Source: an uncultured Emergencia sp.
GTDB taxonomy: Bacteria; Bacillota; Clostridia; Peptostreptococcales; Anaerovoracaceae
Direction: 5' to 3'
DNA: 35,044 nt
Assembly: GCA_937997955.1 (NCBI GenBank)
Contig: CALLDR010000135.1
Span: 1-35,044, forward strand
Shown here: piece by piece, positions 24,808-32,530 of the stretch
How the letters are laid out: every line of letters begins with the position of its first letter
How positions within the stretch are numbered: the stretch's first letter is position 1
Translations under genes and position numbers: made by a program
The notes under the pieces: generated by a model
What the model saw: the letters and a program-made list of their open reading frames with translations, nothing else
Databases searched by the model: none
Told to the model about the DNA's origin: nothing

Positions 24808-25746
24808 ATGGAGAAAGCAACAGAGAAAGCAACGGAAAAAGCAACAGGCAGAGCAGCAGAAAATGCAAAGGGTATCATATTGAAATATACCATGATTTTG
24901 GCGGGGCTGGCTATTGCGTCCTTTGGCGTAGTGGCGTTCATACTGCCCAACGACATTATCATCGGCAGCTCTACAGGAATGGGACGGGTGATGTATCACT
25001 TCTTCGCCGTGCCGGTATCCTATACGGTAGCCATCGTCAACGGCCTGCTGTTCCTGTTGGGCTTTGTGGCACTGGGAAAAGAGTTCGCGCTGTCCACTTT
25101 GATCAGTTCCTTCGCGTATCCTCTGTTCATGGGCCTCTTTGAGCGCATGGAATTTTTACAGCACATTACAGATAACGCAGTCATCGCGGCTCTGTACGGA
25201 GGGGCCTTCGCGGGCGTAGGCATGGGCATGGTCATCAAAGCCGGGGCGTCTACCGGCGGTACGGACATCGTGGCCATCGTCCTTAACCGGAAGTGGGGGA
25301 TCTCTGTAGGTCTGCCCATGTACCTGCTGGATTTTGTGATTCTGATGACCCAGGTGTTTTTTGCTGGAAACGCGGAGGAGATCCTTCTGGGCATCGTGAC
25401 GACCTTTTTGTATTCCATGATCGCTGAAAAGGTGGTGACTTTTGGCGGCGGAGCCGTGCAGATCGTTGTGATCAGCGCGCGCTTTGAGGCCATACGGACA
25501 AGGCTGGCGGATATGGTGGTGGGTACCACGATCCTATACGGCGAAAGCGGCTACCTGGGTGAGAGACGGGACGTCCTGCTGTGCGTCCTGCCCGCAAGGG
25601 AGGTGGCGGCTGCCCAGCGGGCGATTCTGGAACTGGATCCGGAGGCGTTCATGACCATTAACCGGGTCAAGGAGGTCAAAGGCCGCGGCTACAGCTTTGA
25701 TGTGGGCCGGGCAAAGGCGCTCAGGCAAGAGAGACAGCCGGCTTAG
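24808..25746 (+). CDS. YitT family membrane protein (copy 1)
   Basis: A 312-aa protein. Residues 1-22 are an odd Lys/Ala/Glu/Thr repeat (KATEKATEKATGRAAE). Residues about 25-205 hold 5-6 membrane segments with IIGSSTGMGRV and IKAGASTGGTDIVA, the YitT hallmark. Residues about 210-300 are the soluble DUF2179-type domain (AFMTINRVKEVKGRGYSF). The function of the family is unsettled. GGAGG precedes the ATG. A second YitT gene lies at 27215-28081, with the repeat/nuclease island between them. Confidence 0.9.
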   Translation: MEKATEKATEKATGRAAENAKGIILKYTMILAGLAIASFGVVAFILPNDIIIGSSTGMGRVMYHFFAVPVSYTVAIVNGLLFLLGFVALGKEFALSTLISSFAYPLFMGLFERMEFLQHITDNAVIAALYGGAFAGVGMGMVIKAGASTGGTDIVAIVLNRKWGISVGLPMYLLDFVILMTQVFFAGNAEEILLGIVTTFLYSMIAEKVVTFGGGAVQIVVISARFEAIRTRLADMVVGTTILYGESGYLGERRDVLLCVLPAREVAAAQRAILELDPEAFMTINRVKEVKGRGYSFDVGRAKALRQERQPA

Positions 25747-25766
25747 ATCGTGACGATATGGAAAGT

Positions 25767-25791
25767 CCTGCGCATTGGCGCAGGCTTTTTT
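25767..25791 (+). terminator. Terminator after the first YitT gene
   Basis: CCTGCGC (25767-25773) pairs with GCGCAGG (25778-25784), then CTTTTTTT. Confidence 0.88.
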
Positions 25792-25827
25792 AGTGGTTTA
25801 AAATAACTGCTGTGCGCCAGGCGCCGG

Positions 25828-26119
25828 GTTTCGTAAAACATGCTGAATTACTCTAAAATGCGAAACCTGGGGCGGGATTCTGCTATTGGTGTTTCGTAAC
25901 CTCGATCAAATCATGCTAATTTACGAAACCGCAGGCCCCTAATTTCAGGCAGGCGTTTCGTAAAAATAAATGATTTTCCTTGAAATACGAAACAGAGACC
26001 GCATATTGGAGGGATTTGTTTCGTATAACAGCACAGAATTGATCAAAATACGAAACCAGATGCAGGGAAAGACGGCAGGAGTTTCGTAAAAGAGCATCAA
26101 ACTGGCTAACTTACGAAAC
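25828..26119. repeat. Array of five 39-bp inverted-repeat elements at 63-64 bp period
   Basis: Elements at 25828-25866, 25891-25929, 25955-25993, 26018-26056 and 26081-26119 each begin GTTTCGTA and end TACGAAAC (TGCGAAAC in the first), with exactly 23 bp between the arms. Start-to-start distances are 63, 64, 63 and 63 bp. The cores differ but, once oriented, share a GATTTGAT/GAATT-like centre; elements 1, 3 and 4 read one way and 2 and 5 the other. Spacers of 24-25 bp are G-rich and often contain GCAGG. A sixth element lies at 27057. Each could fold as an 8-bp stem with a 23-nt loop. Not a CRISPR, since the conserved parts are only the short arms. Confidence 0.92.
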
Positions 26120-26197
26120 GGTAAATTTGAAGACAGCGACGGCATAAGTCATGGTGGAAGAAATAAAAAGAAAATATAGAAAAAAATATAAAAATCC

Positions 26198-26226
26198 TTG
26201 ATTTTTCCATGGAAATGTTGTAAGAT
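26198..26226 (+). promoter_or_regulatory. Promoter with central palindrome before the nuclease-like gene
   Basis: TTGATT (26198-26203), 17 bp, TAAGAT (26221-26226). The spacer contains the perfect 12-bp palindrome TTTCCATGGAAA (26204-26215), well placed for a repressor. Confidence 0.6.
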
Positions 26227-26255
26227 TATGTCATACATATCATGGGAGGTGCCTT

Positions 26256-27032
26256 ATGCACAGTGGAGATTATGTGAAAACAGAATTGGAAAAACACCAG
26301 AAATTGAAGCAGAGCTATTAAAAGGAACTGGCAGGACTGCCGCAGGGAAAGCTGGCAGTACATCGCGCAAAAGGAAAATCATATTATAATCGCATATTGG
26401 GAAAAGAAAGCCTGTATCTGGGAAGTGAAGCCAATGAAGACGTACAGGCGCTGAAAAAGAGACGGTTCCTGGAGTCTTCTATTGAGACCATTGAGAATAA
26501 TCAGGCTTTGATGCGCAAGTATCTGCAGCAGTATCGATCGGTAAATCCGGCGGATGTGATGGAACGGCTGCCCAAAACCTATCAGACGGAGGAAACCTTC
26601 GACCTGGCTGATTTTATGGACGCAGAGAAATGGGCTGCGGCTCCTTATGAAAAATCAGAGAAGCGGCCGGAAAGACTATCGCACCGAACGATCAAAGGGG
26701 ATCTTGTCCGGTCAAAATCAGAAGCCATCATCGCAAACATATTATATAATATGAAGATTCCTTACCACTATGAAGAGAATCTGTGGCTGGGCCGTGAACG
26801 GATCGCTCCCGATTTTAAAATAGCCGTGCGCAGTGAAAGCCGCTTTAAGCTGTTGGAGCATTGCGGCATGATGAGCGAGCCGAAATACCGCCAGGATTTC
26901 AAATGGAAACTGGAACACTACCTGCTGGAAGGGTATATGCCGTGGAGGGATGTGTTTTTTACCTTTGACGATGTGGATGGCGCTATCGACACAGCGGCGA
27001 TCAGCGACATGATAGGGCATTACTTCCTGTAG
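26256..27032 (+). pseudogene. PD-(D/E)XK nuclease-like hypothetical protein, interrupted by one in-frame TAA
   Basis: GGGAGG and an ATG at 26256 open a frame that would give 258 residues to 27032, but codon 22 (26319-26321) is TAA. Coding character continues on both sides: MHSGDYVKTELEKHQKLKQS, stop, KELAGLPQGKLAVHRAKG. The pattern (helical N-terminus, LPxGKL, then KSE..IA, PDF, EH.GMM) matches a common Firmicutes hypothetical family with a nuclease-like core. Candidate active-site residues are E156 (RSKSEAIIANIL), D186 (APDFKI) and E201/H202 (LEHCGMM). Without readthrough, only a TTG at 26397 lacking a good ribosome site could start the rest. A single base change would explain the stop; a sequencing error is possible. 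The gene sits between copies of the 39-bp element. Confidence 0.7.
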
Positions 27033-27056
27033 GATTTGCCCGCAGGGGTATTGGGA

Positions 27057-27095
27057 GTTTCGTAAATTCGGATAAAATCGCTGCACTTACGAAAC
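27057..27095. repeat. Sixth 39-bp inverted-repeat element
   Basis: GTTTCGTA (27057-27064) and TACGAAAC (27088-27095) with the same 23-bp gap. It starts 25 bp after the nuclease-like stop codon and is preceded by the same GCAGGGG-type flank as the array. The element family therefore brackets the gene. Confidence 0.92.
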
Positions 27096-27147
27096 GCAGC
27101 ACATGGAATTAAAATCCGGCAGCGCTTTAATTCGCTGATGTAAGTAT

Positions 27148-27176
27148 TTGACAGAATGGCCGCTTTGTTCTATGAT
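27148..27176 (+). promoter_or_regulatory. Near-consensus promoter of the second YitT gene
   Basis: TTGACA (27148-27153), 17 bp, TATGAT (27171-27176), with AGGAGG and the ATG 39 bp further on. Confidence 0.8.
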
Positions 27177-27214
27177 AGAGACATTGTCAATCGAATTTGC
27201 ATTAGGAGGAAGAA

Positions 27215-28081
27215 ATGACAGAAAAGAATTTGCTGGAAAATTGTATCCGAATCTTAGTTGTAATCGCGGGAAATTTCATCTACGCCTTGGCGGTGAAGTT
27301 CTTCCTGATTCCCGGAGGACTGGTCACAGGAGGCAGCACAGGGATTGCTTTGGCGGTCAACCATTTGACAGGGTTCTCCGTTTCGGCTTTTGTGCTGATC
27401 TTCAACATCGCTATGCTGGCGCTGGGCTTTCTGGTTCTGGGCGGCCGTTTTGCGCTGACTACTGTGGTCAGCACTTTCGCCTATCCCCTGGCCCTGGGCC
27501 TTTTGGACAGGGTGGCTCCGGCAGTAATCCTGACGAATGACGTGATACTCTGTACGATCTTTTCCGGGCTGGGGATCGGCGCAGCTGTGGGTATCGTGAT
27601 CCGCGCTGGCGCGTCTACCGGCGGCATGGACGTACCGCCGCTGGTTTTGAACAAATATTTTAAGATCCCGGTCTCTGTAAGCCTGTACGTCTTCGACACC
27701 TGCATTTTGCTGGGACAGGCTTTGTTTACAGACGTAACAAAGATCCTGTACGGCATTGTCCTCGTCATGATCTATACCATGGTCATCGACAAGCTGATGA
27801 TGATAGGATCCGTTCAGACCGAGGTGAAGATCGTCAGCGAAAGATCCGCGGAGATCAGACAAGCGATCCTGCATCAGCTGGACAGAGGCATCACTGTGCT
27901 GGACGGCCGGGGCGGCTATCTGCAAAACGATACAGAGGTGATCCTGACCGTTGTTTCCGGCAGGGAGCTTCCCAGAGTGGAGCGGATCGTACACGACATT
28001 GACCCCGAATGCTTCATGACCGTCAGCAAGATCAGCGAGGTCAAAGGCAGAGGTTTTTCTTTGAACAAAAAATATCAGTAG
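27215..28081 (+). CDS. YitT family membrane protein (copy 2)
   Basis: A 288-aa paralogue of the gene at 24808. Membrane segments lie within about residues 10-195, with VTGGSTGIALAVNHL and IRAGASTGGMDVPPLVLNK. The C-terminal DUF2179-type domain ends CFMTVSKISEVKGRGFSL, nearly the same as copy 1. It lacks copy 1's charged N-terminal repeat. AGGAGG precedes the ATG. Own promoter and terminator. Function of the family unsettled. Confidence 0.92.
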   Translation: MTEKNLLENCIRILVVIAGNFIYALAVKFFLIPGGLVTGGSTGIALAVNHLTGFSVSAFVLIFNIAMLALGFLVLGGRFALTTVVSTFAYPLALGLLDRVAPAVILTNDVILCTIFSGLGIGAAVGIVIRAGASTGGMDVPPLVLNKYFKIPVSVSLYVFDTCILLGQALFTDVTKILYGIVLVMIYTMVIDKLMMIGSVQTEVKIVSERSAEIRQAILHQLDRGITVLDGRGGYLQNDTEVILTVVSGRELPRVERIVHDIDPECFMTVSKISEVKGRGFSLNKKYQ

Positions 28082-28140
28082 AACGATCAAAGGGCTGCCT
28101 GCCCCGTGAACGGCGCTGCGCGAACGATGCCGCGTGATCA

Positions 28141-28190
28141 GCGAGGACTTGAGCAGGGCATAGAGCAAGTCCTCGCCGGGCGGGTTTTTT
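28141..28190 (+). terminator. Terminator-like hairpin after the second YitT gene
   Basis: GCGAGGACTTG (28141-28151) and CAAGTCCTCGC (28166-28176) form an 11-bp perfect stem. CGGGCGGG and TTTTTT follow at 28185-28190, so the T run is slightly displaced. Confidence 0.7.
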
Positions 28191-28197
28191 CTCACAC

Positions 28198-28232
28198 AAT
28201 TAGTTGACTGCTCAACTAATTTGTGCTATGCT
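28198..28232 (+). promoter_or_regulatory. MarR-type operator overlapping the promoter of the MarR-MATE pair
   Basis: AATTAGTTGA (28198-28207) and TCAACTAATT (28212-28221) are a perfect 10-bp inverted repeat with a 4-bp centre, a typical MarR site. The promoter TTGACT (28204-28209), 17 bp, TATGCT (28227-28232) is overlapped from -35 into the spacer, so binding should repress. Confidence 0.8.
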
Positions 28233-28250
28233 TTTGTGGAGGTGATAAAT

Positions 28251-28673
28251 ATGAAAAGACCCATGGGGCGCATGATCACTTTGCTGGGGAGAAAGAGCCA
28301 GCGGTGTATCGGAGAGGCCCTGCGCAAACACGGCCTGACAGCGGCGGAGGAACCCTTTTTCATGTCGCTGCAGCATCACGACGGGGCGACGCAGGAGGAG
28401 CTGACCGCGCTGGTCTGCGTGGACAAGGCCGCCACGGCCAGGGCGGTCAAATCTTTGGAGGACAAGGGGATTCTGTTTCGCACGCAGGATGAACATGACA
28501 GGCGGCAGAACAGGGTCTTTCTGACGGAAAAAGGAAAGGGCCTGACGGCCGCGGTCAACGAGGAGCTGCGGCGGTTCAACAGGCTGCTGACCCTGGATAT
28601 CGATCCAGAACGTCTGGAGCTGGTATACCAGACGCTTTTACAGATAGAAAAAAACCTGGAAAGGGAGATGTGA
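28251..28673 (+). CDS. MarR family transcriptional repressor
   Basis: A 140-aa winged-helix regulator: TQEELTALVCVDKAATARAVKSLEDKG (recognition region, residues about 46-72) and FRTQDEHDRRQNRVFLTEKG (wing) are typical MarR. The start at 28251 follows GGAGGTGAT at ideal spacing; the upstream ATG at 28221 lies inside the operator. It is followed 1 bp later by a MATE exporter, the MepR-MepA arrangement in which the repressor is released by the exported drug. Confidence 0.93.
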   Translation: MKRPMGRMITLLGRKSQRCIGEALRKHGLTAAEEPFFMSLQHHDGATQEELTALVCVDKAATARAVKSLEDKGILFRTQDEHDRRQNRVFLTEKGKGLTAAVNEELRRFNRLLTLDIDPERLELVYQTLLQIEKNLEREM

Positions 28674-28674
28674 T

Positions 28675-30045
28675 ATGGCAGATATCAATACAGAAACAAA
28701 AGGGAATCCGCTGGGGTACGCGCCGATTCCCGGACTTATCGGCAAGTTCGCCGTGCCGTCGATCATCAGCATGCTGGTCATGGCGGCATATAATATTACA
28801 GATCAGATTTTTATCGGCCATGTGGTGGGTATGCTGGGCAACGCGGCTACCAATGTGGCCTTTCCGGTGGTGACGCTGACTACGGCCTTCGCCCAGCTGA
28901 CCGGCGTGGGCACGGCGGCCAATTTCAATATCAACATGGGCGCCAGGCGGGAAGACGAGGCGAAGGCCTTTGTGGGAACGGGACTGACCATGATGGCTCT
29001 GGTGGGAGCTGCCCTGTTCTGCGTGGTAGCGCTTTTAAAGACGCCGATCCTGATGCTCTGCGGCGCGACGAAAACGGTGCTTCCCTACGCCCAGAGTTAT
29101 CTGGGAATTACAGCTGTTGGACTGCCTTTTCTTCTGTTTACCAACGGCGGCAGCCATTTGATCCGCGCGGACGGCAGTCCGTCCTACTCTATGATGTCTA
29201 TGGTTACGGGAGCCGTGATCAACGTCTTTCTGGACTGGCTCTTCCTGTTCGTGCTCCACTGGGGGATCCAGGGAGCCGCGGCGGCTACCGTCATAGGTCA
29301 GGTGATCTCCTTCGCCCTGTGCGTCAGGTACTTCACCAGATTTAAGAGCTTTCCCATCAGCAGGCAGCTGCTGGGGCTGCGGCGGCAGTACGGTGTACGG
29401 ATCGCCAAGCTGGGCACATCAAATTTTGTCAATCACAGCATCATGATGCTGGTCAATATCGTCATGAACAATACGCTGGCCTATTACGGCGCGCTGTCCA
29501 TCTACGGAAGCGATATACCGCTGGCGGTTTCCGGCGTCATCGCCAAGCTGAACAGTATTCTGTCGGCCTTTTCTGTCGGTCTGGCCCAGGGGTGCCAGCC
29601 GATTCTGGGGTTCAACATGGGCGCGAAAAATTTTGACCGGGTCAAGGGCACGTACAAAAGGGCGCTGGCCATCGCCTTATCCATCAGCTTTTTCGCCTTC
29701 GCCCTGTTCCAGCTCTTCCCGCGGCAGATCGTGAGCATCTTCGGAACGGGGGACGAGCTGTACTTCCAGTTCGCGGAGCAGTATATGCGGATCTTCATGA
29801 TGATGGTCTGCATCTTTGGAATCCAGCCGTTGTCGGTCAACTACTTTACTGCCATCGGCAACGTGAAGCAGGGGCTGCTGCTTTCGCTTTCCCGGCAGGG
29901 GCTGATCCTGGTGCCGCTGTTGATCCTGATGCCTATGGCCTTCGGTCTCAACGGGGTGCTGTACGCTGGGCCGATCGCTGATTTCCTGGCGGGGGTGCTG
30001 TCCCTGACTCTGGTGTGGCGGAACTTCAGGAGTTTGCGGCAGTAA
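28675..30045 (+). CDS. MATE family efflux transporter (MepA-like)
   Basis: A 456-aa exporter with about 12 membrane segments: IGKFAVPSIISMLVMAAYNITDQIFIGHVVG near the N-terminus and LAQGCQPILGFNMGAKNFDRVK in the second half are characteristic of the MepA branch. GGGAGATG precedes the ATG, which begins 1 bp after the marR stop. The cargo is unknown. The sequence differs clearly from the other MATE gene at 6937. Confidence 0.94.
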   Translation: MADINTETKGNPLGYAPIPGLIGKFAVPSIISMLVMAAYNITDQIFIGHVVGMLGNAATNVAFPVVTLTTAFAQLTGVGTAANFNINMGARREDEAKAFVGTGLTMMALVGAALFCVVALLKTPILMLCGATKTVLPYAQSYLGITAVGLPFLLFTNGGSHLIRADGSPSYSMMSMVTGAVINVFLDWLFLFVLHWGIQGAAAATVIGQVISFALCVRYFTRFKSFPISRQLLGLRRQYGVRIAKLGTSNFVNHSIMMLVNIVMNNTLAYYGALSIYGSDIPLAVSGVIAKLNSILSAFSVGLAQGCQPILGFNMGAKNFDRVKGTYKRALAIALSISFFAFALFQLFPRQIVSIFGTGDELYFQFAEQYMRIFMMMVCIFGIQPLSVNYFTAIGNVKQGLLLSLSRQGLILVPLLILMPMAFGLNGVLYAGPIADFLAGVLSLTLVWRNFRSLRQ

Positions 30046-30274
30046 GTGTAAAATTGTTGTGGAGTTTTCCAGACAAAAAAATATAGAGGTCAACAACTTG
30101 TGATAGAATATAGTTGCAAAATCCAAACCAACACAAGGAGTGCCCTCTATGGAATTTATTATACAACAAATCACATTAGAATTGGCAAAAAATATTCTGG
30201 AAAAGTTCAAAATTACGCATATGGACCTCAACAAGCTGGGCGAACTGCTGCTGAGGAGAGCGCGCAAATTGTAA
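30046..30274 (+). mobile_element. Possible left end of a decayed insertion sequence with a 41-codon transposase start
   Basis: Immediately after the MATE stop the A+T-rich sequence GTGTAAAATTGTTGTGGAG resembles an IS terminus by eye. AAGGAG and an ATG at 30149 open a 41-codon frame (MEFIIQQITLELAKNILEKF) that ends in TAA at 30272-30274. The start reminds me of ISLre2-type transposases, but this is from memory and the rest of the element is absent. No matching right end was found. Confidence 0.35.
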
Positions 30275-30275
30275 C

Positions 30276-30380
30276 AGGAGGCGCAGTAAGCTGGCAGAAA
30301 GAATCGTGGCAGAATTGAAGCGGACTGGCGCAGTAGAGAGGGTTGGAGCAAGAAAGAATGGGCGATGGAAGGTTTTGTGA
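30276..30380 (+). pseudogene. Remnant of a C-terminal winged helix (AlbA_2/Fic-type protein)
   Basis: One reading frame gives KLAERIVAELKRTGAVERVG then ARKNGRWKVL and a stop. It looks like the conserved C-terminal winged helix of AlbA_2-type regulators and Fic proteins. There is no start or upstream domain in frame. It is a second vestige of the same broad class as the fragment at 3407. Confidence 0.4.
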
Positions 30381-30394
30381 GCGTATCCTGCCGG

Positions 30395-30420
30395 AAATGT
30401 CGGTATAAATGTCGGTATAA
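30395..30420 (+). repeat. Two tandem copies of a 12-bp sequence
   Basis: AAATGTCGGTAT occurs at 30395-30406 and 30407-30418, in the gap before mtnA. Two adjacent copies could be a direct-repeat regulator site or simple slippage. Confidence 0.6.
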
Positions 30421-30490
30421 TTTTGCGACAAAGCTTTATTCTTGTTCGGATTCGTGTTAAAATCAATATGGCGCGTTTTTAAAGACGCGG

Positions 30491-31597
30491 ATGATAAAAA
30501 AGAAAGTAACAGAAAGTATGACACATAATATGAAAAATATGGAAGTTTTTGACCTTGCGCCGGTGAAGTTTGAAGAGGGCAGGATGCTGATTCTGGATCA
30601 GACGCTGCTGCCCGGCCGGGAAGTGTACATAGAGATGAAGACAAAGGAGGACGTCTGGGAGGCTATCCAGAAGCTGCGGGTTCGCGGCGCGCCTGCCATC
30701 GGCGTGGCTGCCGCCTACGGCATGTATGTGGCGGCCTGCGGTCTGTCCGGACCGGCGGAGCAGGATATGGCTGTTTTCGGCGCTGAGCTGGGCAGGGCGG
30801 CGGAGTATCTGATATCGGCGCGGCCCACGGCTGTAAACCTGGCGTGGGCTGTGAACCGGATGATGAAAGTTTTTAACGCCGCAGCGCCGGACTCAGCGGA
30901 GAGCGCCAGACGGACACTCTTTGATGAAGCGGAGAAGATACGCCGGGAGGACGAGGCCGCCTGCTACGCCATGGGAGAGCACGGCCTGTCGCTGCTTTCG
31001 CCGGGCATGGGGATTCTGACTCACTGCAACGCGGGGACCATCGCCACGGCCAAGTACGGAACCTGTCTCGCGCCGATCTATCTGGGGCAGGAGCGGGGCT
31101 ACGGATTCCGCGTCTTTGCCGACGAGACGAGGCCGCTTCTGCAGGGGGCGCGGCTGACGTCCTGGGAGCTGCATCGCTCGGGGGTGGACGTGACACTGAT
31201 CTGCGACAACATGGCTTCCATCGTCATGAAAAACGGCTGGATCGACGCGGTGGTGGTGGGCTGCGACCGTATGGCCGCCAACGGCGACGGGGCCAACAAA
31301 ATCGGCACCTCCGGGGTCGCGATTCTGGCGAAGGAGTACGGCATCCCGTTCTACATGTACGTGCCGACGTCGACCATCGACCTGGACACGCCGACGGGGG
31401 ACGACATCCGCATTGAGCTGCGGGACGGCGAGGAGATTTACCGGATGTGGTACGAAAAGCCTATGGCGCCTGTGGGCGTCAAAACCTACAACCCGGCGTT
31501 TGACGTGACGCCGGCAAAGTACATTACCGCCGTGGTCACGGAAAAGGGCATTGTCAGGCCGCCGTACAGGGAGAATCTGGCGGCGCTGTTGAGATAG
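30491..31597 (+). CDS. mtnA: S-methyl-5-thioribose-1-phosphate isomerase
   Basis: A methionine-salvage enzyme converting 5-methylthioribose-1-phosphate to the ribulose form. Counting from 30491 it is 368 aa, with RVRGAPAIGVAAAYG, TAVNLAWA, catalytic C179 in LTHCNAGTIATAKYG, ADETRPLLQGARLTSWEL and D259 in VVGCDRMAANGDGANKIGT. The start is uncertain: ATGs at 30491, 30518, 30530 and 30539 are in frame, none with a strong ribosome site, and a family-typical length of about 352-355 aa favours the later ones. No other salvage genes are nearby. Confidence 0.95.
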   Translation: MIKKKVTESMTHNMKNMEVFDLAPVKFEEGRMLILDQTLLPGREVYIEMKTKEDVWEAIQKLRVRGAPAIGVAAAYGMYVAACGLSGPAEQDMAVFGAELGRAAEYLISARPTAVNLAWAVNRMMKVFNAAAPDSAESARRTLFDEAEKIRREDEAACYAMGEHGLSLLSPGMGILTHCNAGTIATAKYGTCLAPIYLGQERGYGFRVFADETRPLLQGARLTSWELHRSGVDVTLICDNMASIVMKNGWIDAVVVGCDRMAANGDGANKIGTSGVAILAKEYGIPFYMYVPTSTIDLDTPTGDDIRIELRDGEEIYRMWYEKPMAPVGVKTYNPAFDVTPAKYITAVVTEKGIVRPPYRENLAALLR

Positions 31598-31612
31598 AAA
31601 AGAGGAATGTGC

Positions 31613-32530
31613 ATGGAAAGTGAGAAGAAGGGCTTTATCGCCCGCTATGTGAAGATCATCGTTGTGCTGGCCGTGGTGGCGGGCTCGTCGTCGGGCATCT
31701 TTGGCAGCGCCATTGAAGCGCCGTCGCTGGTTATCGGCTTCTGGCGGCTGACCCTGGGGCTGCCGTTCTTTGCTGTTCCGGTGCTGATGAAACAAAGGGA
31801 CACGCTGCGGGCGGTATCAAAGAAAGACCTGGGGTGGTCTTTTGCCGCGGGGGCGTTTCTGTTTGCTCATTTCTTTACCTGGTTCAACGCGGTAAAGCTG
31901 ACCAATGTGGCCAGCGCTGTGGTGCTGGCGGCTCTCCATCCTCTGGTGGTGCTGCTGATCACTGTATTCATATTGAAGCGCCGCGTAGGGCGGCGGCCTG
32001 TCATGGGCATCGTGCTCGCGCTGCTGGGCGGCGTGCTGATCGCGGGTCTGGATTACCAGCAGCTGGCGGCAGGTAATTTTTCGGGAGATGTGCTGGCGTT
32101 TCTGGCCGGTACGTTTATGGGCCTGTACTTTGCCATCGGCAGTGAGGTCAGAAAGAACGTGCCGGGGCCGACGTATGTTTTCCTGGTATTTCTGGCCTGC
32201 TGGATCTGCTTTGTAGTGGGTATTATAGCCAGCGGTACGCCGGTTCTGGGCTATTCCGCCAAGGACTATGTGCTGATCGTGGGCCTGACTCTGGTGTGCC
32301 AGATCGGCGCGCATGCTGTATTCAACCTGTGCTTCGGATACGTGGATTCTCTGTACGTGTCGGCCTGGGAATCGGGAGAATCGGTATTTGCCATCATCAT
32401 GGGCGTTTTGTTTTTGGGGCAGATCCCGACTTCGTGGGAGCTGATCGGCTGCGCCGTGGTGGTGATCGGGCTCCTGTATTATAACTACTATACCGGGCTG
32501 GCGGAGAAAGAGGAGGCGGGCCGGTCATGA
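31613..32530 (+). CDS. EamA/DMT-family transporter
   Basis: A 305-aa membrane protein with about ten segments in two EamA halves (SSSGIFGSAIEAPSLVIGFWRL; FAHFFTWFNAVKLTNVASAVVL; second half GDVLAFLAGTFMGLYFAIGS). Such proteins carry metabolites or amino acids. ATG at 31613 is preferred over 31607 because AGAGG is then 7 nt away. It begins 15 bp after mtnA and overlaps scpA by 4 bp, so these genes are probably cotranscribed. Confidence 0.9.
   Translation: MESEKKGFIARYVKIIVVLAVVAGSSSGIFGSAIEAPSLVIGFWRLTLGLPFFAVPVLMKQRDTLRAVSKKDLGWSFAAGAFLFAHFFTWFNAVKLTNVASAVVLAALHPLVVLLITVFILKRRVGRRPVMGIVLALLGGVLIAGLDYQQLAAGNFSGDVLAFLAGTFMGLYFAIGSEVRKNVPGPTYVFLVFLACWICFVVGIIASGTPVLGYSAKDYVLIVGLTLVCQIGAHAVFNLCFGYVDSLYVSAWESGESVFAIIMGVLFLGQIPTSWELIGCAVVVIGLLYYNYYTGLAEKEEAGRS

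Noticed and set aside
25828..26119. CRISPR array
   Set aside because: Only 8-bp arms are conserved and cores vary within the supposed repeat; arms alternate in orientation. There is no 25-40 bp identical direct repeat and no cas gene nearby.
25828..26119. Integron attC sites
   Set aside because: GTTTCGTA/TACGAAAC arms lack the paired R''/R' and L''/L' box layout, there is no integrase, and no gene cassette lies between successive elements.
25945..26145. Minus-strand 66-codon frame through the array (YETP-like repeats)
   Set aside because: The repeated Tyr-Glu-Thr comes directly from TACGAAAC on that strand. No ribosome site and no family resemblance.
27254..28195. 313-codon minus-strand frame opposite the second YitT gene
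   Set aside because: Antisense shadow with His/Gln/Asp-rich composition and no domain; YitT has promoter, ribosome site and domains.
30893..31795. 300-codon minus-strand frame opposite mtnA
   Set aside because: Antisense to catalytic motifs of mtnA and Arg/His-rich; spans two real genes.
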